Notes: generated by a model from the letters alone, not told the origin. A DNA stretch of 47,500 bases from Glandiceps talaboti (GCF_964340395.1 NC_135567.1:4529899-4577398); one strand, 5' to 3'; numbered from the stretch's first letter, positions 33,513 to 47,115 are shown. A program made the numbers and translations.

Positions 33513-34096
33513 TAAACTGAGACACAGTCCCTCCACCCACCTGGAGGGACTGGGTGTGACATGCTGAGGCCATGAACCGAGTCTCAGTTTGCCAAAAATA
33601 GCCATCCATATCCGAGACCAGTCTCGGTTTGCCATGAACTTCAGTCCCAGATTAAAAAAAGTCTATCTGAGAATAGTTTCAGTTCACTAAAATTCATGAT
33701 GTCACACTACATGTATACTATTGAGACTGAAAATTTACCAAAGATTGTAATGACAACAAACATTACAAGTAACATAGATGCATCCCTAATACATCATAAG
33801 GGTCTATGAATACATCCATGCTAGAAACAAAACAAAGGCTTAGTAAACTACACATACAGATCACATGATAACTACACAAAAGAAAGAGTTGACACCATAT
33901 ACACAGAATAACAAAAGGTATGTATGGAAGGCAACATTGATTACAATACAAACACAAACAAGTATCGAAATCCTAAGAACATATTAAACACTCTAACCAT
34001 GGAAGTTTTTTTTGCCATTTTAGACTGGCAAACTGAGACTAGTCTCAGATGGCTATTTTTTTGCAACTGAGACTCTCAGTTCATGGTCTCAGTTTA
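33513..34096. mobile_element. MITE with GAGACT-rich inverted ends, ~584 bp
   Basis: Left end TAAACTGAGAC and right end GTCTCAGTTTA are inverted repeats flanked by ACAT on both sides (33509-33512 and 34097-34100), a possible 4-bp target duplication. Complementarity continues inward (CATGAAC..GAGTCTCAGTT, AATAGCCATC). The left arm is split by ~47 bp holding its own hairpin CAGTCCCTCC/GGAGGGACTG. Confidence 0.65.
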
Positions 34097-34247
34097 ACAT
34101 TTTAAGTACCTTTATATACCTCGACTAAAACATGTTACAAGTAGTAAATTTTGTAACTGTGGAGACAAAATGGTAAAATTGTTTAAAGGAAACCAATATA
34201 TTGACCAAATACATTCATTTAGGAAAAATATATTGGGCAGTTTATTT

Positions 34248-34402
34248 GAGAGCTGAAAATATATTGGCCAATATATTGGTAAACTCACAAAATATTGGCC
34301 AATATTTTTGGAAGTCTCAAAATATTGGCCAATATTTTGGGAAGTCTCAAAATATTGGCCAATATTTTGGCAAATACCAAAAAATTGGGCAATTTTTTGG
34401 CC
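34248..34402. repeat. Palindromic ~30-bp iterons (AAAATATTGGCCAATATTTT)
   Basis: At least three 30-bp units with a 20-base perfect palindrome separated by GGAAGTCTC, plus degenerate copies on both sides. Confidence 0.9.
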
Positions 34403-34572
34403 AAATGGCAACTTTTTACATGGGTTAATTTTGAAAATGAAAGTGTCAAATGCAAGTTTATGTCATGATTTGATATATCTACAGTGAGCAGCATATCTAT
34501 TAACCCTTTATCAATCAAAAAAAGAGACCTTTCCAAAGTGGAATAGAATTTCCGAAAGTTTCCCGGAAGCTG

Positions 34573-37500
34573 TTCTATGTAATACATCCCTTAGTATTGT
34601 TAACTATGGATGTATATCACACAAGAGTATGTCTATGTAATACATTCCTTAGTATTGTTAACTATGGATGTATATCACACAAGAGTATGTCTATGTAATA
34701 CACCCCTTAGTATTGTTAACTATGGATTTTTATCACACAAGAGTATATCTATGTAATACACCCCTTAGTATTGTTAACTATGGATGTATATCACACAAGA
34801 GTTTGTCTATGTAATACATCCCTTAGTATTGTTAACTATGGATGTATATCACACAAGAGTATGTCTATGTAATACACCCCTTAGTATTGTTAACTATGGA
34901 TGTATATCACACAAGAGTATGTCTATGTAATACATCCCTTAGTATTGTTAACTATGGATATATATCACACAAGAGTATGTCTATGTAATACACCCCTTAG
35001 TATTGTTAACTATGGATGTATATCACACAAGAGTATGTCTATGTAATGCATTCCTTAGTATTGTTAACTATGGATGTATATCACACAAGAGTATGTCTAT
35101 GTAATACACCCCTTAGTATTGTTAACTATGGATGTATATCACACAAGAGTATGTCTATGTATTACACCCCTTAGTATTGTTAACTATGGATGTATATCAC
35201 ACAAGAGTATGTCTATGTAATGCATTCCTTAGTATTGTTAACTATGGATGTATATGACACAAGAGTATGTCTATGTAATGCATTCCTTAGTATTGTTAAC
35301 TATGGATGTATATCACACAAGAGTATGTCTATGTATTACACCCCTTAGTATTGTTAACTATGGATATATATCACACAAGAGTATGTCTATGTAATACATC
35401 CCATAGTATTGTTAACTATGGATGTATATCACACAAGAGTATGTCTATGTAATACATCCCTTAGTATTGTTAACTATTGATGTATATCACACAATAGTAT
35501 GTCTATGTAATACATCCCTTAGTATTGTTAACTATTGATATATATCACACAAGAGTATGTCTATGTAATACATCCCTTAGTATTGTTAACTATTGATGTA
35601 TATCACACAATAGTATGTCTATGTAATACATCCCTTAGTATTGTTAACTATGGATGTATATCACACAAGAGTATGTCTATGTATTACACCCCTTAGTATT
35701 GTTAACTATGGATGTATATCACACAAGAGTATGTCTATGTAATACACCCCTTAGTATTGTTAACTATGGATGTATATCACACAAGAGTGTGTCTATGTAA
35801 TACACCCCTTAGTATTGTTAACTATGGATGTATATCACACAATAGTATGTCTATGTAATACATCCCTTAGTATTGTTAACTATGGATGTATATCACACAA
35901 GAGTATGTCTATGTAATACATCCCTTAGTATTGTTAACTATGGATGTATATGACACAATAGTATGTCTATGTAATACATCCCTTAGTATTGTTAACTATG
36001 GATGTATATCACACAAGAGTATGTCTATGTATTACACCCCTTAGTATTGTTAACTATGGATGTATATCACACAAGAGTATGTCTATGTAATACACCCCTT
36101 AGTATTGTTAACTATGGATGTATATCACACAAGAGTATGTCTATGTAATATATCCCTTAGTATTGTTAACTATGGATGTATATCACACAAGAGTATGTCT
36201 ATGTATTACACCCCTTAGTATTGTTAACTATGGATGTATATCACACAAGAGTATGTCTATGTAATATATCCCTTAGTATTGTTAACTATGGATGTATATC
36301 ACACAAGAGTATGTCTATGTAATACATCCCATAGTATTGTTAACTATGGATGTATATCACACAAGAGTATGTCTATGTAATACATCCCTTAGTATTGTTA
36401 ACTATGGATATATATCACACAAGAGTATGTCTATGTAATACACCCCTTAGTATTGTTAACTATGGATGTATATCACACAAGAGTATGTCTATGTAATACA
36501 TCCCTTAGTATTGTTAACTATGGATATATATCACACAAGAGTATGTCTATGTGATACACCCCTTAGTATTGTTAACTATGGATGTATATCACACAAGAGT
36601 ATGTCTATGTAATGCATTCCTTAGTATTGTTAACTATGGATGTATATCACACAATAGTATGTCTATGTAATACATCCCTTAGTATTGTTAACTATGGATG
36701 TATATCACACAAGAGTATGTCTATGTAATACATCCCTTAGTATTGTTAACTATGGATGTATATCACACAATAGTATGTCTATGTAATACATCCCTTAGTA
36801 TTGTTAACTATGGATGTATATCACACAAGAGTATGTCTATGTAATACATCCCTTAGTATTGTTAACTATGGATGTATATCACACAAGAGTATGTCTATGT
36901 AATACACCCCTTAGTATTGTTAACTATGGATGTATATCACACAAGAGCATGTCTATGTAATACATCCCTTAGTATTGTTAACTATGGATGTATACCACAC
37001 AAGAGTATGTCTATGTAATACACCCCTTAGTATTGTTAACTATGGATGTATACCACACAAGAGTATGTCTATGTAATACACCCCTTAGTATTGTTAACTA
37101 TGGATGTATACCACACAAGAGTATGTCTATGTAATACATCCCTTAGTATTGTTAACTATGGATGTATATCACACAAGAGTATGTCTATGTAATACATCCC
37201 TTAGTATTGTTAACTATGGATGTATATCACACAAGAGTATGTCTATGTAATACGTCCCTTAGTATTGTTAACTATGGATGTATATCACACAAGAGTATGT
37301 CTATGTAATACATTCCTTAGTATTGTTAACTATGGATGTATATCACACAAGAGTATGTCTATGTAATACATCCCTTAGTATTGTTAACTATTGATGTATA
37401 TCACACAAGAGTATGTCTATGTAATACGTCCCTTAGTATTGTTAACTATGGATGTATATCACACAAGAGTATGTCTATGTAATACGTCCCTTAGTATTGT

Positions 37501-37870
37501 TAACTATTGATGTATATCACACAAGAGTATGTCTATGTAATACATCCCTTAGTATTGTTAACTATGGATGTATATCACACAAGAGTATGTCTATGTAATA
37601 CATTCCTTAGTATTGTTAACTATGGATGTATATCACACAATAGTATGTTTATGTAATACATCCCTTAGTATTGTTAACTATGGATGTATATCACACAAGA
37701 GTATGTCCATGTAATACACCCCTTAGTATTGTTAACTATGGATGTATATCACACAAGAGTATGTCTATGTAATACATCCCTTAGTATTGTTAACTATGGA
37801 TGTATATCACACAAGAGTATGTCTATGTAATACATCCCTTAGTATTGTTAACTATTGATATATATGTAAT
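34573..37870. repeat. 58-bp satellite array, about 57 units
   Basis: The unit reads TATGTCTATGTAATACATCC, CTTAGTATTGTTAACTATGG, ATGTATATCACACAAGAG. Units differ mainly at the TACATCCC/TACACCCC/TGCATTCC site, GG/TG before ATGTATA, and AAGAG/AATAG. No coding frame. Confidence 0.97.
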
Positions 37871-38574
37871 ACATGTACATACCCATGATACATACCATCA
37901 ATGTATTTTTACTGAATAAATAAGTGTTCTGATTCTCTTTGACTATTTCAATAACAGAGAGGATTATCTACATGTATATGTGGTATCTACGTGAATTATT
38001 ACAACAATCTTCTACCAACTGTATCCCTTAGCTTATCTACCTACTAGGATTAAGTTCTCTATTGATGACAGTATAAACTTTTATTCCTTGATGTTTAATA
38101 TGTAACTTGCAATCCAGACTGGGCATGCTCAGACGCAAAGGACTATGGGATTAAATGTCGTTATTGTAATACCTTATCTGGAGCTACTGATAAAAACACC
38201 TCCCACAATGGTCAGGGTAACTATGAATTGATCATTCGTGGTTGCAAACAATTTATAAACACTGTTTACAATACTAATTGATTAGTATTTATTATCACAT
38301 TTCCCATGATGCAAATTCAACATGGCGTGTTTGCAAGTTCCCTATTAGTGTAAATTTCACCCTTGGAGTTTTAAGTAGAGTCTTCAGGACATCAACACTG
38401 TGGGATATCTAATCTGGTGACAAGCCAGCCTTGGTCTTATCAAAAATTTGTTTATAATGAAACATCAGGGAGTAAATTTTTCAGCACAGCTTGAGACAGG
38501 CTAAGAGATGTAGTTGGTAGAAGGTCATTGTAAAATTTGCATTTTGTTGACTCTTTTACTGTTCTCACTTTCAG
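37871..38574. other. Upstream/intron sequence of an unidentified gene
   Basis: No repeat recognised. It leads into a splice acceptor at 38572-38574 and probably represents intron. Confidence 0.4.
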
Positions 38575-38931
38575 AATAAAAGGGATCACACTCAAATGGA
38601 CCGTAGCTACCCACAGATGGTTTATCAATTTATGGCAGCTGCTAAAGATGCTCGTTTTATCACTGATGATTACTATGTCATGTATGGTATCTCATTATGT
38701 GGTACAGATGGTATACTTCTATCAAGAGGGCATGTTTGGAAACAGTTGATACAGATGACAAAGAAATGTATTTTAGAGGACCCACCATTTCAAAAATCCC
38801 ATTTCTTGTATCAATTTGTTGAATTAGGACAAACTATTTATCCGTATACACACTTTGACATTGTTCCAGTATTGACCGTGTACTTGGCACATAAAGCTGT
38901 TCTTTTACTACATAACAATACTCCTTATTAA
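38575..38931 (+). CDS. Terminal exon of an unrecognised gene
   Basis: Acceptor CTGTTCTCACTTTCAG then a phase-0 frame of 118 codons to TAA at 38929-38931. It starts NKRDHTQMDRSYPQMVYQFM and includes KDARFITDDYYVMYGISLCG, HVWKQLIQMTKKCILEDPPF and FDIVPVLTVYLAHKAVLL. Amino-acid composition is protein-like (no low complexity) and a good acceptor lies just upstream. I do not recognise the family. An ATG at 38596 is in frame but the acceptor makes an internal position more likely. Upstream exons were not found; the 58-bp satellite lies 700 bp upstream, perhaps within the intron. Confidence 0.6.
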   Translation, partial: NKRDHTQMDRSYPQMVYQFMAAAKDARFITDDYYVMYGISLCGTDGILLSRGHVWKQLIQMTKKCILEDPPFQKSHFLYQFVELGQTIYPYTHFDIVPVLTVYLAHKAVLLLHNNTPY

Positions 38932-39036
38932 GACTTTCACATACAAGACATTGTTCCAGTATTGACCTTGTACTTGGCACATAAAGCTGTTCTTTTACTA
39001 CATAACAATACTCCTTATTAAGACTTTCACATAAAA
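38857..39036 (+). repeat. 90-bp tandem duplication across a stop codon
   Basis: GACATTGTTCCAGTATTGAC at 38857 recurs at 38947; the copies are nearly identical over 90 bp. The first includes the last ~25 codons and stop of the exon; the second lies wholly in the 3' UTR. Confidence 0.9.
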
Positions 39037-39337
39037 GACATATTGCAAATAGAGCATTCTTGTCTGCAATTGACTTAACTATGCAATTTATAAAATACTT
39101 ATTTTGTCTGCATTTGTCTGAAGTTAGTTTTGTTTTTCTATCAAATTAAAGAAATAATGTAAATTTTAAAATTATTGAGTATAGTGTAGGCTTATTCGAG
39201 TGAATTGAAATGGAAGTGAGTGGGGGGGGGGGGGCAGCTAATGCAATGGATGCTGCACAAGGTTTACCTATGTAATATACAAAATGTATGTATTTCTACA
39301 CATTTAGCACAACTTTAACTCTGGTTCAGTAAAACAT
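39037..39337. other. Probable 3' UTR / intergenic
   Basis: AT-rich, with a 13-base G run at ~39222-39234. No canonical AATAAA was seen; ATTAAA (39144-39149) is the nearest variant signal. Confidence 0.4.
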
Positions 39338-39345
39338 TTAGCCCC

Positions 39346-41729
39346 CAATGGGCTCCACCTGAAGGGTACTATTATGTTGGACACCAACTGAAGGGTACTA
39401 TTATGTTGGGCTCCACCTGAAGGGTGCTATTATGTTGGGCTCCACCTGAAGGGTGCTATTATGTTGGGTCCCACCTGAAGGGTAATATTATGTTGGACTC
39501 CACCTGAAGGGTGCTATTATGTTGGGCTCCACCTGAAGGGTGCTATTATGTTGGACTCCACCTGAAGGGTGCTATTATGTTGGACTCCACCTGAAGGGTG
39601 CTATTATGTTGGGCTCCACCTGAAGGGTAATATTATGTTGGACTCCACCTGAAGGGTGTTATTATGTTGGGCTCCACCTGAAGGGTGCTATTATGTTGGA
39701 CTCCACCTGAAGGGTACTATTATGTTGGGCTCCACCTGAAGGGTGCTATTATGTTGGGCTCCACCTGAAGGGTGCTATTATGTTGGGCTCCACCTGAAGG
39801 GTGCTATTATGTTGGGTCCCACCTGAAGGGTAATATTATGTTGGGCTCCACCTGAAGGGTGCTATTATGTTGGACTCCACCTGAAGGGTACTATTATGTT
39901 GGACTCCACCTGAAGGGTGCTATTATGTTGGGCTCCACCTGAAGGGTGCTATTATGTTGGACTCCACCTGAAGGATACTATTATGTTGGGCTCCACCTGA
40001 AGGGTGCTATTATGTTGGACTCCACCTGAAGGGTACTTTTATGTTGGGCTCCACCTGAAGGGTGCTATTATGTTGGACTCCACCTGAAGGGTACTTTTAT
40101 GTTGGGCTCCACCTGAAGGGTGCTATTATGTTGGGCTCCACCTGAAGGGTGCTATTATGTTGGGTCCCACCTGAAGGGTAATATTATGTTGGGCTCCACC
40201 TGAAGGGTGCTATTATGTTGGACTCCACCTGAAGGGTACTATTATGTTGGGCTCCACCTGAAGGGTACTATTATGTTGGGCTCCACCTGAAGGGTGCTAT
40301 TATGTTGGACTCCACCTGAAGGGTACTTTTATGTTGGGCTCCACCTGAAGGGTGCTATTATGTTGGGCTCCACCTGAAGGGTACTATTATGTTGGACTCA
40401 ACCTGAAGGGTACTATTATGTTGGACTCCACCTGAAGGGTGCTATTACGTTGGACTCCACCTGAAGGGTACTATTATGTTGGGCTCCACCTGAAGGGTAC
40501 TATTATGTTGGGCTCCACCTGAAGGGTACTATTATGTTGGGCTCCACCTGAAGGGTGCTATTACGTTGGACTCCACCTGAAGGGTACTATTATGTTGGGC
40601 TCCACCTGAAGGGTGCTATTACGTTGGACTCCACCTGAAGGGTACTATTATGTTGGACTCCACCTGAAGGGTGCTATTACGTTGGACTCCACCTGAAGGG
40701 TGCTATTATGTTGGACTCCACCTGAAGGGTACTATTATGTTGGACTCCACCTGAAGGGTGCTATTACGTTGGACTCCACCTGAAGGGTACTATTATGTTG
40801 GACTCAACCTGAAGGGTGCTATTACGTTGGACTCCACCTGAAGGGTACTATTATGTTGGACTCAACCTGAAGGGTGCTATTATGTTGGACTCCACCTGAA
40901 GGGTACTATTATGTTGGACTCCACCTGAAGGGTGCTATTACGTTGGACTCCACCTGAAGGGTACTATTATGTTGGACTCAACCTGAAGGGTGCTATTATG
41001 TTGGGCTCCACCTGAAGGGTGCTATTATGTTGGGCTCCACCTGAAGGGTGCTATTATGTTGGGCTCCACCTGAAGGGTGCTAGTATGTTGGGCTCCACCT
41101 GAAGGGTGCTATTATGTTGGACTCCACCAGGAGGGTACTATTATGTTGGGCTCCACCTGAAGGGTGCTATTATGTTGGACTCCACCTGAAGGGTGCTATT
41201 ACGTTGGACTCCACCTGAAGGGTGCTATTATGTTGGACTCCACCTGAAGGGTGCTATTATGTTGGACTCCACCTGAAGGGTGCTATTACGTTGGACTCCA
41301 CCTGAAGGGTACTATTATGTTGGACTCCACCTGAAGGGTGCTATTACGTTGGACTCCACCTGAAGGGTACTATTATGTTGGACTCAACCTGAAGGGTGCT
41401 ATTATGTTGGGCTCCACCTGAATGGTGCTTTTATGTTGGGCTCCACCTGAAGGGTGCTATTATGTTGGGCTCCACCTGAAGGGTGCTATTATGTTGGACT
41501 CCACCTGAAGGGTGCTAGTATGTTGGGCTCCACCTGAAGGGTGCTATTATGTTGGACTCCACCAGGAGGGTGCTATTATGTTGGGCTCCACCTGAAGGGT
41601 GCTATTATGTTGGACTCCACCTGGAGGGTGTTATTATGTTGGACTCCACCTGGAGGGTGTTATTATGTTGGGCTCCAACAGGAGGGTGCTATTATATTGG
41701 ACTCCACCTGGAGGGTATTATTATGTTCA
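39346..41729. repeat. 29-bp minisatellite, about 82 units
   Basis: Unit: GGCTCCACCTGAAGGGTGCT then ATTATGTTG. Main variants are GGGCTCC/GGACTCC, GTGCT/GTACT and ATTATG/ATTACG, mixed along the array; the last units carry GGAGGG instead of GAAGGG. The frame at 41541-41804 is the repeat translated. Confidence 0.97.
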
Positions 41730-41861
41730 GTTTCATCTGTATGTGCATTCATGCATGCATCCTCATCTCTCTGGCATACACCAACTGATTTCAACCAAAC
41801 CTGACACAATGGTAACATGCTATATGAGACATTTGTACATCTCTTTGTTTTATGACAGAAT

Positions 41862-42285
41862 TAGTCTAGTTCCAGACAGGGACAGTATTTCGTATTAAAT
41901 ACTTCATCTTAATCCCAGTCTAGTCAAGGTCCCAAATAATTGCACATACTTCTGTACTCCCTCCCACAGGGTTCATATAAACATGATGACATCCTTGTGC
42001 CCCCACGTGATGTTAGTTTAAATAGACTGGAGGAGGAGTTAAGCATTTGCATATCATTATTACGTGCTAAATTCCTTTGATAGATTAAATATCAAATGTA
42101 TCAATTAGTGATGACGATGACAGCCTGTCAATTTGTGATGGATTATTACTGACATGAGTCCTTTGTTCCTCGCTCACCATGACATTCAAACACACTTGAC
42201 ACCTTTCATTGGGACCTTGACTAGACTTGGATTAAGATGATTCTATTTAATTCCATAATACTGTCCCTGTCTGGAACTAGTCTAC
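41862..42285. mobile_element. hAT-like MITE, 424 bp, 8-bp target duplication
   Basis: Flanked by GACAGAAT on both sides (41854-41861 and 42286-42293). Inverted arms of ~75-80 bp share CTAGTTCCAGACAGGGACAG and CTAGTCAAGGTCCCAA. 8-bp duplications are typical of hAT transposons. No transposase frame. Confidence 0.8.
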
Positions 42286-42460
42286 GACAGAATCAAATAT
42301 TGCCAAATATATGGTCATATTACACGACAACTGAGCTAGACCATCATGCAATGCTTGCATATACCTTCAGAGGACAACACCTTAAATCCTCATATCTTCC
42401 CTATACCACTACATTCTACTTGCTTCCAATATGGCTGCTAGAATCACTCGTTCCAAGTTC

Positions 42461-44280
42461 AAAGGGTAAAGGTTAATACATTAAAAGTTTTGTACAGTGA
42501 ATAATGTGTGTTGGAATTGTATGCATTGATTGTGGAGAAATGTTTATGCAGAGAATCATATAATGAAAAAACTGATAGCAATGCAGATCAATGCAGGTAT
42601 TATCCAAGATTTTAATATGCTAATAGTTTCGCTTTTAGCAATAAATGATGGTTATGATGTAATGTGATTTGATTTGAACTTTGACCCCACCATTGAGAGG
42701 TACTTGACCTTTTGTCATAATCAAGTACATGTCATGTATAATATTATTCATCTTATTTGTCGAGTATTTTCCTGTGGAGGTTGTTACTATTTTGAGACAC
42801 AGTCTGTAACTTCATGAACAAAACAATACATCTAATATTTCAGCTATTGAATCATTTTGAATGCCTAACAGTTTGTTCAGTTCTCATAAGATTGTTATGT
42901 TATGAAAATAACATGATCACATACTATTGTGGTTACTAATAAATCCCAAAACACCCTAGTCAATGTTTTCACGCCTTGTTGTACATAGTTATCAATGTTA
43001 AAATGTGGTCTCTCATTTGTTTCAACATAGGCTGTAGTTTGTGTTAATAATGTTAGTTTTTATCCCCAAACATTAATGTTGCATCCTGTGTTAAGTAAAT
43101 CTCGTCGATAAGAAAAGGAGGTGACAAATGTATGGTGACAAATGTTGTTTCTGCAGTCAGAGTATAAGATTGCAATGGACTTAAATTCATATCCTGGCTT
43201 GACATTTAAATTCTTTTTACACAAATTTACAGTTTTTTCACGAAAACTTGGTGTACTGCTCTAAGGATTAATAGTTTGCAATGAGGTATTTTAAGTCTTG
43301 TTAGAAAACTTTAGAAAAAACAGTTCTAATGTTTCAAACATTGCACCAACAATTGAACATTTTATCCCGCAATTTAAATGTTATCATGCGAAAATAAAGT
43401 TTGGGCCACACGAATAAAAATTTTCGTTTCGCAAATTAATTTTCTGAAGAATTTATTTGTCACAGAAATTGTAGTTCTTTGCTTCGATATTCCTATATTG
43501 ACCTAAGAAATCAATGTTTTTTCATATGAAATAAAAGTGTTATGCTTTTATTAAATATTTTGCCCTCAAAAATCAATTATTTATAGCACAAATTTAGTTT
43601 TCGTCTGTCACCTGTGGGCCGCCGTAGAATTGGATATGAATTACATAATATTCAAATTGCATCGCTGGTCAACTCCAAGATAGTGCACAATACAACTCCT
43701 CGACTGAATACACCAGAATATATTAATGGTAAAACTGTCCATGAATTCAGTTGTTATATGGTTTGTGCTAAAATTTTACAGTGTCCTTTGGGGATGACAG
43801 TTTCCTGCGCAATTTAGAAATAATCCTTCTGTATTTTATATCATGTGACTTTAATTGGTTTTGTTATGATGAGTATACGGAAAGGAAAGATAATGACACA
43901 CACACACATACACACATACACAGACACATTCCCTTGTCAATTGACTGTCTTATGATTAAACATACGGTAGACATTGTGCAACGTTGTCGCTAAGCAACGA
44001 CAAGGTATATAATTCCTCCTGCAATTATACAGTGACATAGAGATCAAGTCACAGCCCCCTTGATAGTCAAATACTTGTGCCCCCCTCCCATTTTTATCCA
44101 CACTCATTGTTCACAACCCTCTCCTATTTCACCCAATTCACCCCTCAACCGTAAATTCCGACTGTAGCCAACATATGAATGTTTCTTATTTACATGACTG
44201 TAATATACTAGATCACTGTCTTAAAACGACTACTTCTTTACTTAACCAACTTCTCACATATGCAACAACACTCCACATAG
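42461..44280. other. Non-genic stretch, little recognised
   Basis: AT-rich. A (CA)n-like run lies at 43896-43925. The 67-codon frame at 43614-43817 has no family match. No repeat unit or exon could be supported. Confidence 0.45.
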
Positions 44281-44575
44281 ACGTTAGGCATAACAAAATT
44301 GTGTGGTTCCAATTACGCTCAATTTTAGAATAGGTGGGGTAGGTATATTTTTAAATATATTTTATTATATTTTACTTTTACATGTCTTGTTCAGGTAGTT
44401 CTGTTTCCATTGTTTTCCAAGTTGTCTCTGTTATTTGTTTCTTACCATCATATGTACAGCCATTACAGATTGGAAGAATAGTTTTATATTGTCTTTTTAA
44501 GGTGGTGTCAGTTTTCGCATCTACTATTTCTAGTGACTTTTTTTTCTCGAATATGTAAAACAAAAATTAGGTTCG
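44281..44575 (-). repeat. Dispersed repeat, related to 1899-2135
   Basis: Inverted relative to its partner at the left of the window. The 61-codon minus frame (44378-44563, KTDTTLKRQYKTILPICNGC) is the better preserved of the two; the left copy has frameshifts in the same stretch. It may be a fragment of a transposon gene, but I do not recognise it. Confidence 0.5.
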
Positions 44576-44908
44576 CCTGTAAAACACAATGTGGGGTCGG
44601 GTAACCGGAACCGCATATTGTTTATTAGGCCATACCGGATAACCTGTAAGCTGAAAAGCAACATTTTTTAATATGTTCACTATCTACCGTTACAGACAAC
44701 GAAAGCGAAGCCACGTTTCACGGCTAGTCACCTGTGTGTTTTTCCACCCAATAGTAAAACACCCCTTTTTCGGGTACACAAATAACGATTCTAGGAAAAC
44801 TGCCCCCGGACAATTGCCCCCCCCCCCCCAGACAACTGCCTCTGAACGAAAAAAAGCTAGTATTACAGATGAACGGGTTTGTCATTCATTAAAAAGTCAC
44901 CGTCGGGA

Positions 44909-45133
44909 ACTTACTGCCGCAATGTGCATACATTATATTCACTACATTCACAAGTTTTATTCTATTGTTATCTGTGATAATTGTTATGTCATTCATAAAA
45001 GTTGGCATGATGATTTAACTTACTGCCACAATTTGCATACATTATACTCACTACATTCACAAGTTTTATTCTATTGTTATCTGTGATTATTGTTATGTCA
45101 TTCATAAAAATTGGCATGATGATTTAACTTACT
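44909..45133. repeat. 109-bp tandem repeat, two copies (third copy at 45842-45935)
   Basis: ACTTACTGCC starts at 44909 and 45018 and ACTTACT again at 45127. A diverged third body (TCACATTTGCACGTTTTACT, CTATTGTCATCTGTGATAG) resumes at ~45842, after the LINE. Confidence 0.85.
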
Positions 45134-45841
<708 letters not shown>

Positions 45842-46175
45842 TATTTATACTCACATTTGCACGTTTTACTCTATTGTCATCTGTGATAGTTGTTACGACA
45901 ATTATAAAAGTCGGCATGTTGCATTAACTTACCACCGCAATTCATCTGTTAATAGTAGCTTTTATTTCGTTCGGGGGGGGGAGTATTCCGGGGGGCAGTT
46001 GTCCTTCGGGGGCAGTTGTCCGGGGGGCAATTGTCCTATGGGGCAATTGTCCAGGGGGCAATTGTCCAGTGGGCAGTTTTCCGGGGGGGGGGGGAGGCAA
46101 TTGTCCGGGGGTAGTTGTCCTTCGGGGGCAGTTGTCCAGGGGCAGTTGTCCGGGGGGCAATTGTCCTGTTACCCA

Positions 46176-47115
46176 ACTAACCGTTTCAAAAGGAAAACCT
46201 AACAAAATTACCATTCACAAACCAAAAGGGAAACCACATCAAACTGTCATGTGTTTTCCTTACTCCGCAAACAAGAGACACAATTTGTCCGAGCTCACAA
46301 ACTATGCTTCACACACGTTGACTCGGTCCGTGTAATATATATCATTAGGTGGGAACAATCAAACAGTTGCATGATTGAGTGGACAATTGTTTTATTCCAA
46401 CATGGATGTATTACTAATACATTCATGGTTAAAACGAAAATTGTGTTTTTCTTCAACTGTGTATAAGACAAAACATATTCTTATGGCTATATTTGGAACG
46501 ACAATTTTAACTTTTATGTCAAAATCATCGAAAAAACAGACAAACAACGCCACATTTCAGGATCATCACTCGAAACAAAGTTATCCTCGGGTACAAAGAA
46601 AGAACACATGCGTCAACATTTGTGTGTAAATTACTTCAACCTCTCATGGTTTCATTTGATAGAAAATAAAGACAAACCAAAAGATCAAACCAAGCTTTTA
46701 GTGGCGAGTATTTCTTGGATGTACAACATCAAACAATAAAACATAATGCAGTGGAACTCCGGCAAGAAATCAGTGCCACACATTATTGCTTGAAAGTCTC
46801 AAGTTGATCCCCTCTAAGGTACAATTTCAAATGAACATTCCAACGTAGTCAATATATCATGTATTAATGTATAACAATATAGACAGGAAAGTGTTATCCA
46901 CAACCATTTTTATTTATAAATCAAGCAAATTCAAACCTTTACAAACCCAAAACTACATAAAACATGAAACAAAAAAAACAGCTAAGAGTTTAAGTATTAA
47001 TGTTTGTTTGAAATGTCCATTGCAATAATATCATGTTACCATGGCAACTTGTAATATCTGATCTTAATAAAACTCAACATTGATTAGGTTTTGTCAATGA
47101 ATAATAAAAAAGTAA
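46176..47115. other. Non-genic stretch, nothing recognised
   Basis: AT-rich. Overlapping short frames at 46251-46629 have no recognisable motif. Confidence 0.45.

Larger units (their letters stand above)
39338..42460. mobile_element. Helentron-like element 3, expanded and interrupted
   Basis: The left end TAGCCCCCAATGGGC...GGGTACTATTATGTTGG lines up with element 1 (TAGCCCCC...GGGGGCTACTACGTTGG). After the minisatellite, 41770-41860 and 42294-42340 resemble the body of element 1 (TTTCAACCAAACC, AAATATATGG). An hAT-like MITE interrupts it at 41862-42285. The right end is not resolved. Confidence 0.45.

Noticed and set aside
34573-37870. Possible CRISPR-like array (58-bp repeats)
   Set aside because: Units are contiguous and no variable spacers exist; this is a plain satellite in a eukaryotic genome.
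38296-38320. ZNF143/Staf-like site (TTTCCCATGATGCAAATTC)
   Set aside because: One core mismatch and no linked promoter evidence; likely chance.
41541-41898. Cys/Gly-rich overlapping frames (GGCYYVGLHLEG...)
   Set aside because: Three frames all open through the 29-bp minisatellite, since 29 is not a multiple of three and the unit has few stops; not coding.
45942-46214. Proline-rich frame (QLPPGQLPLDNC...) resembling a repeat protein
   Set aside because: Direct reading of the GGGGGCAATTGTCC iterons with varying G-run lengths.
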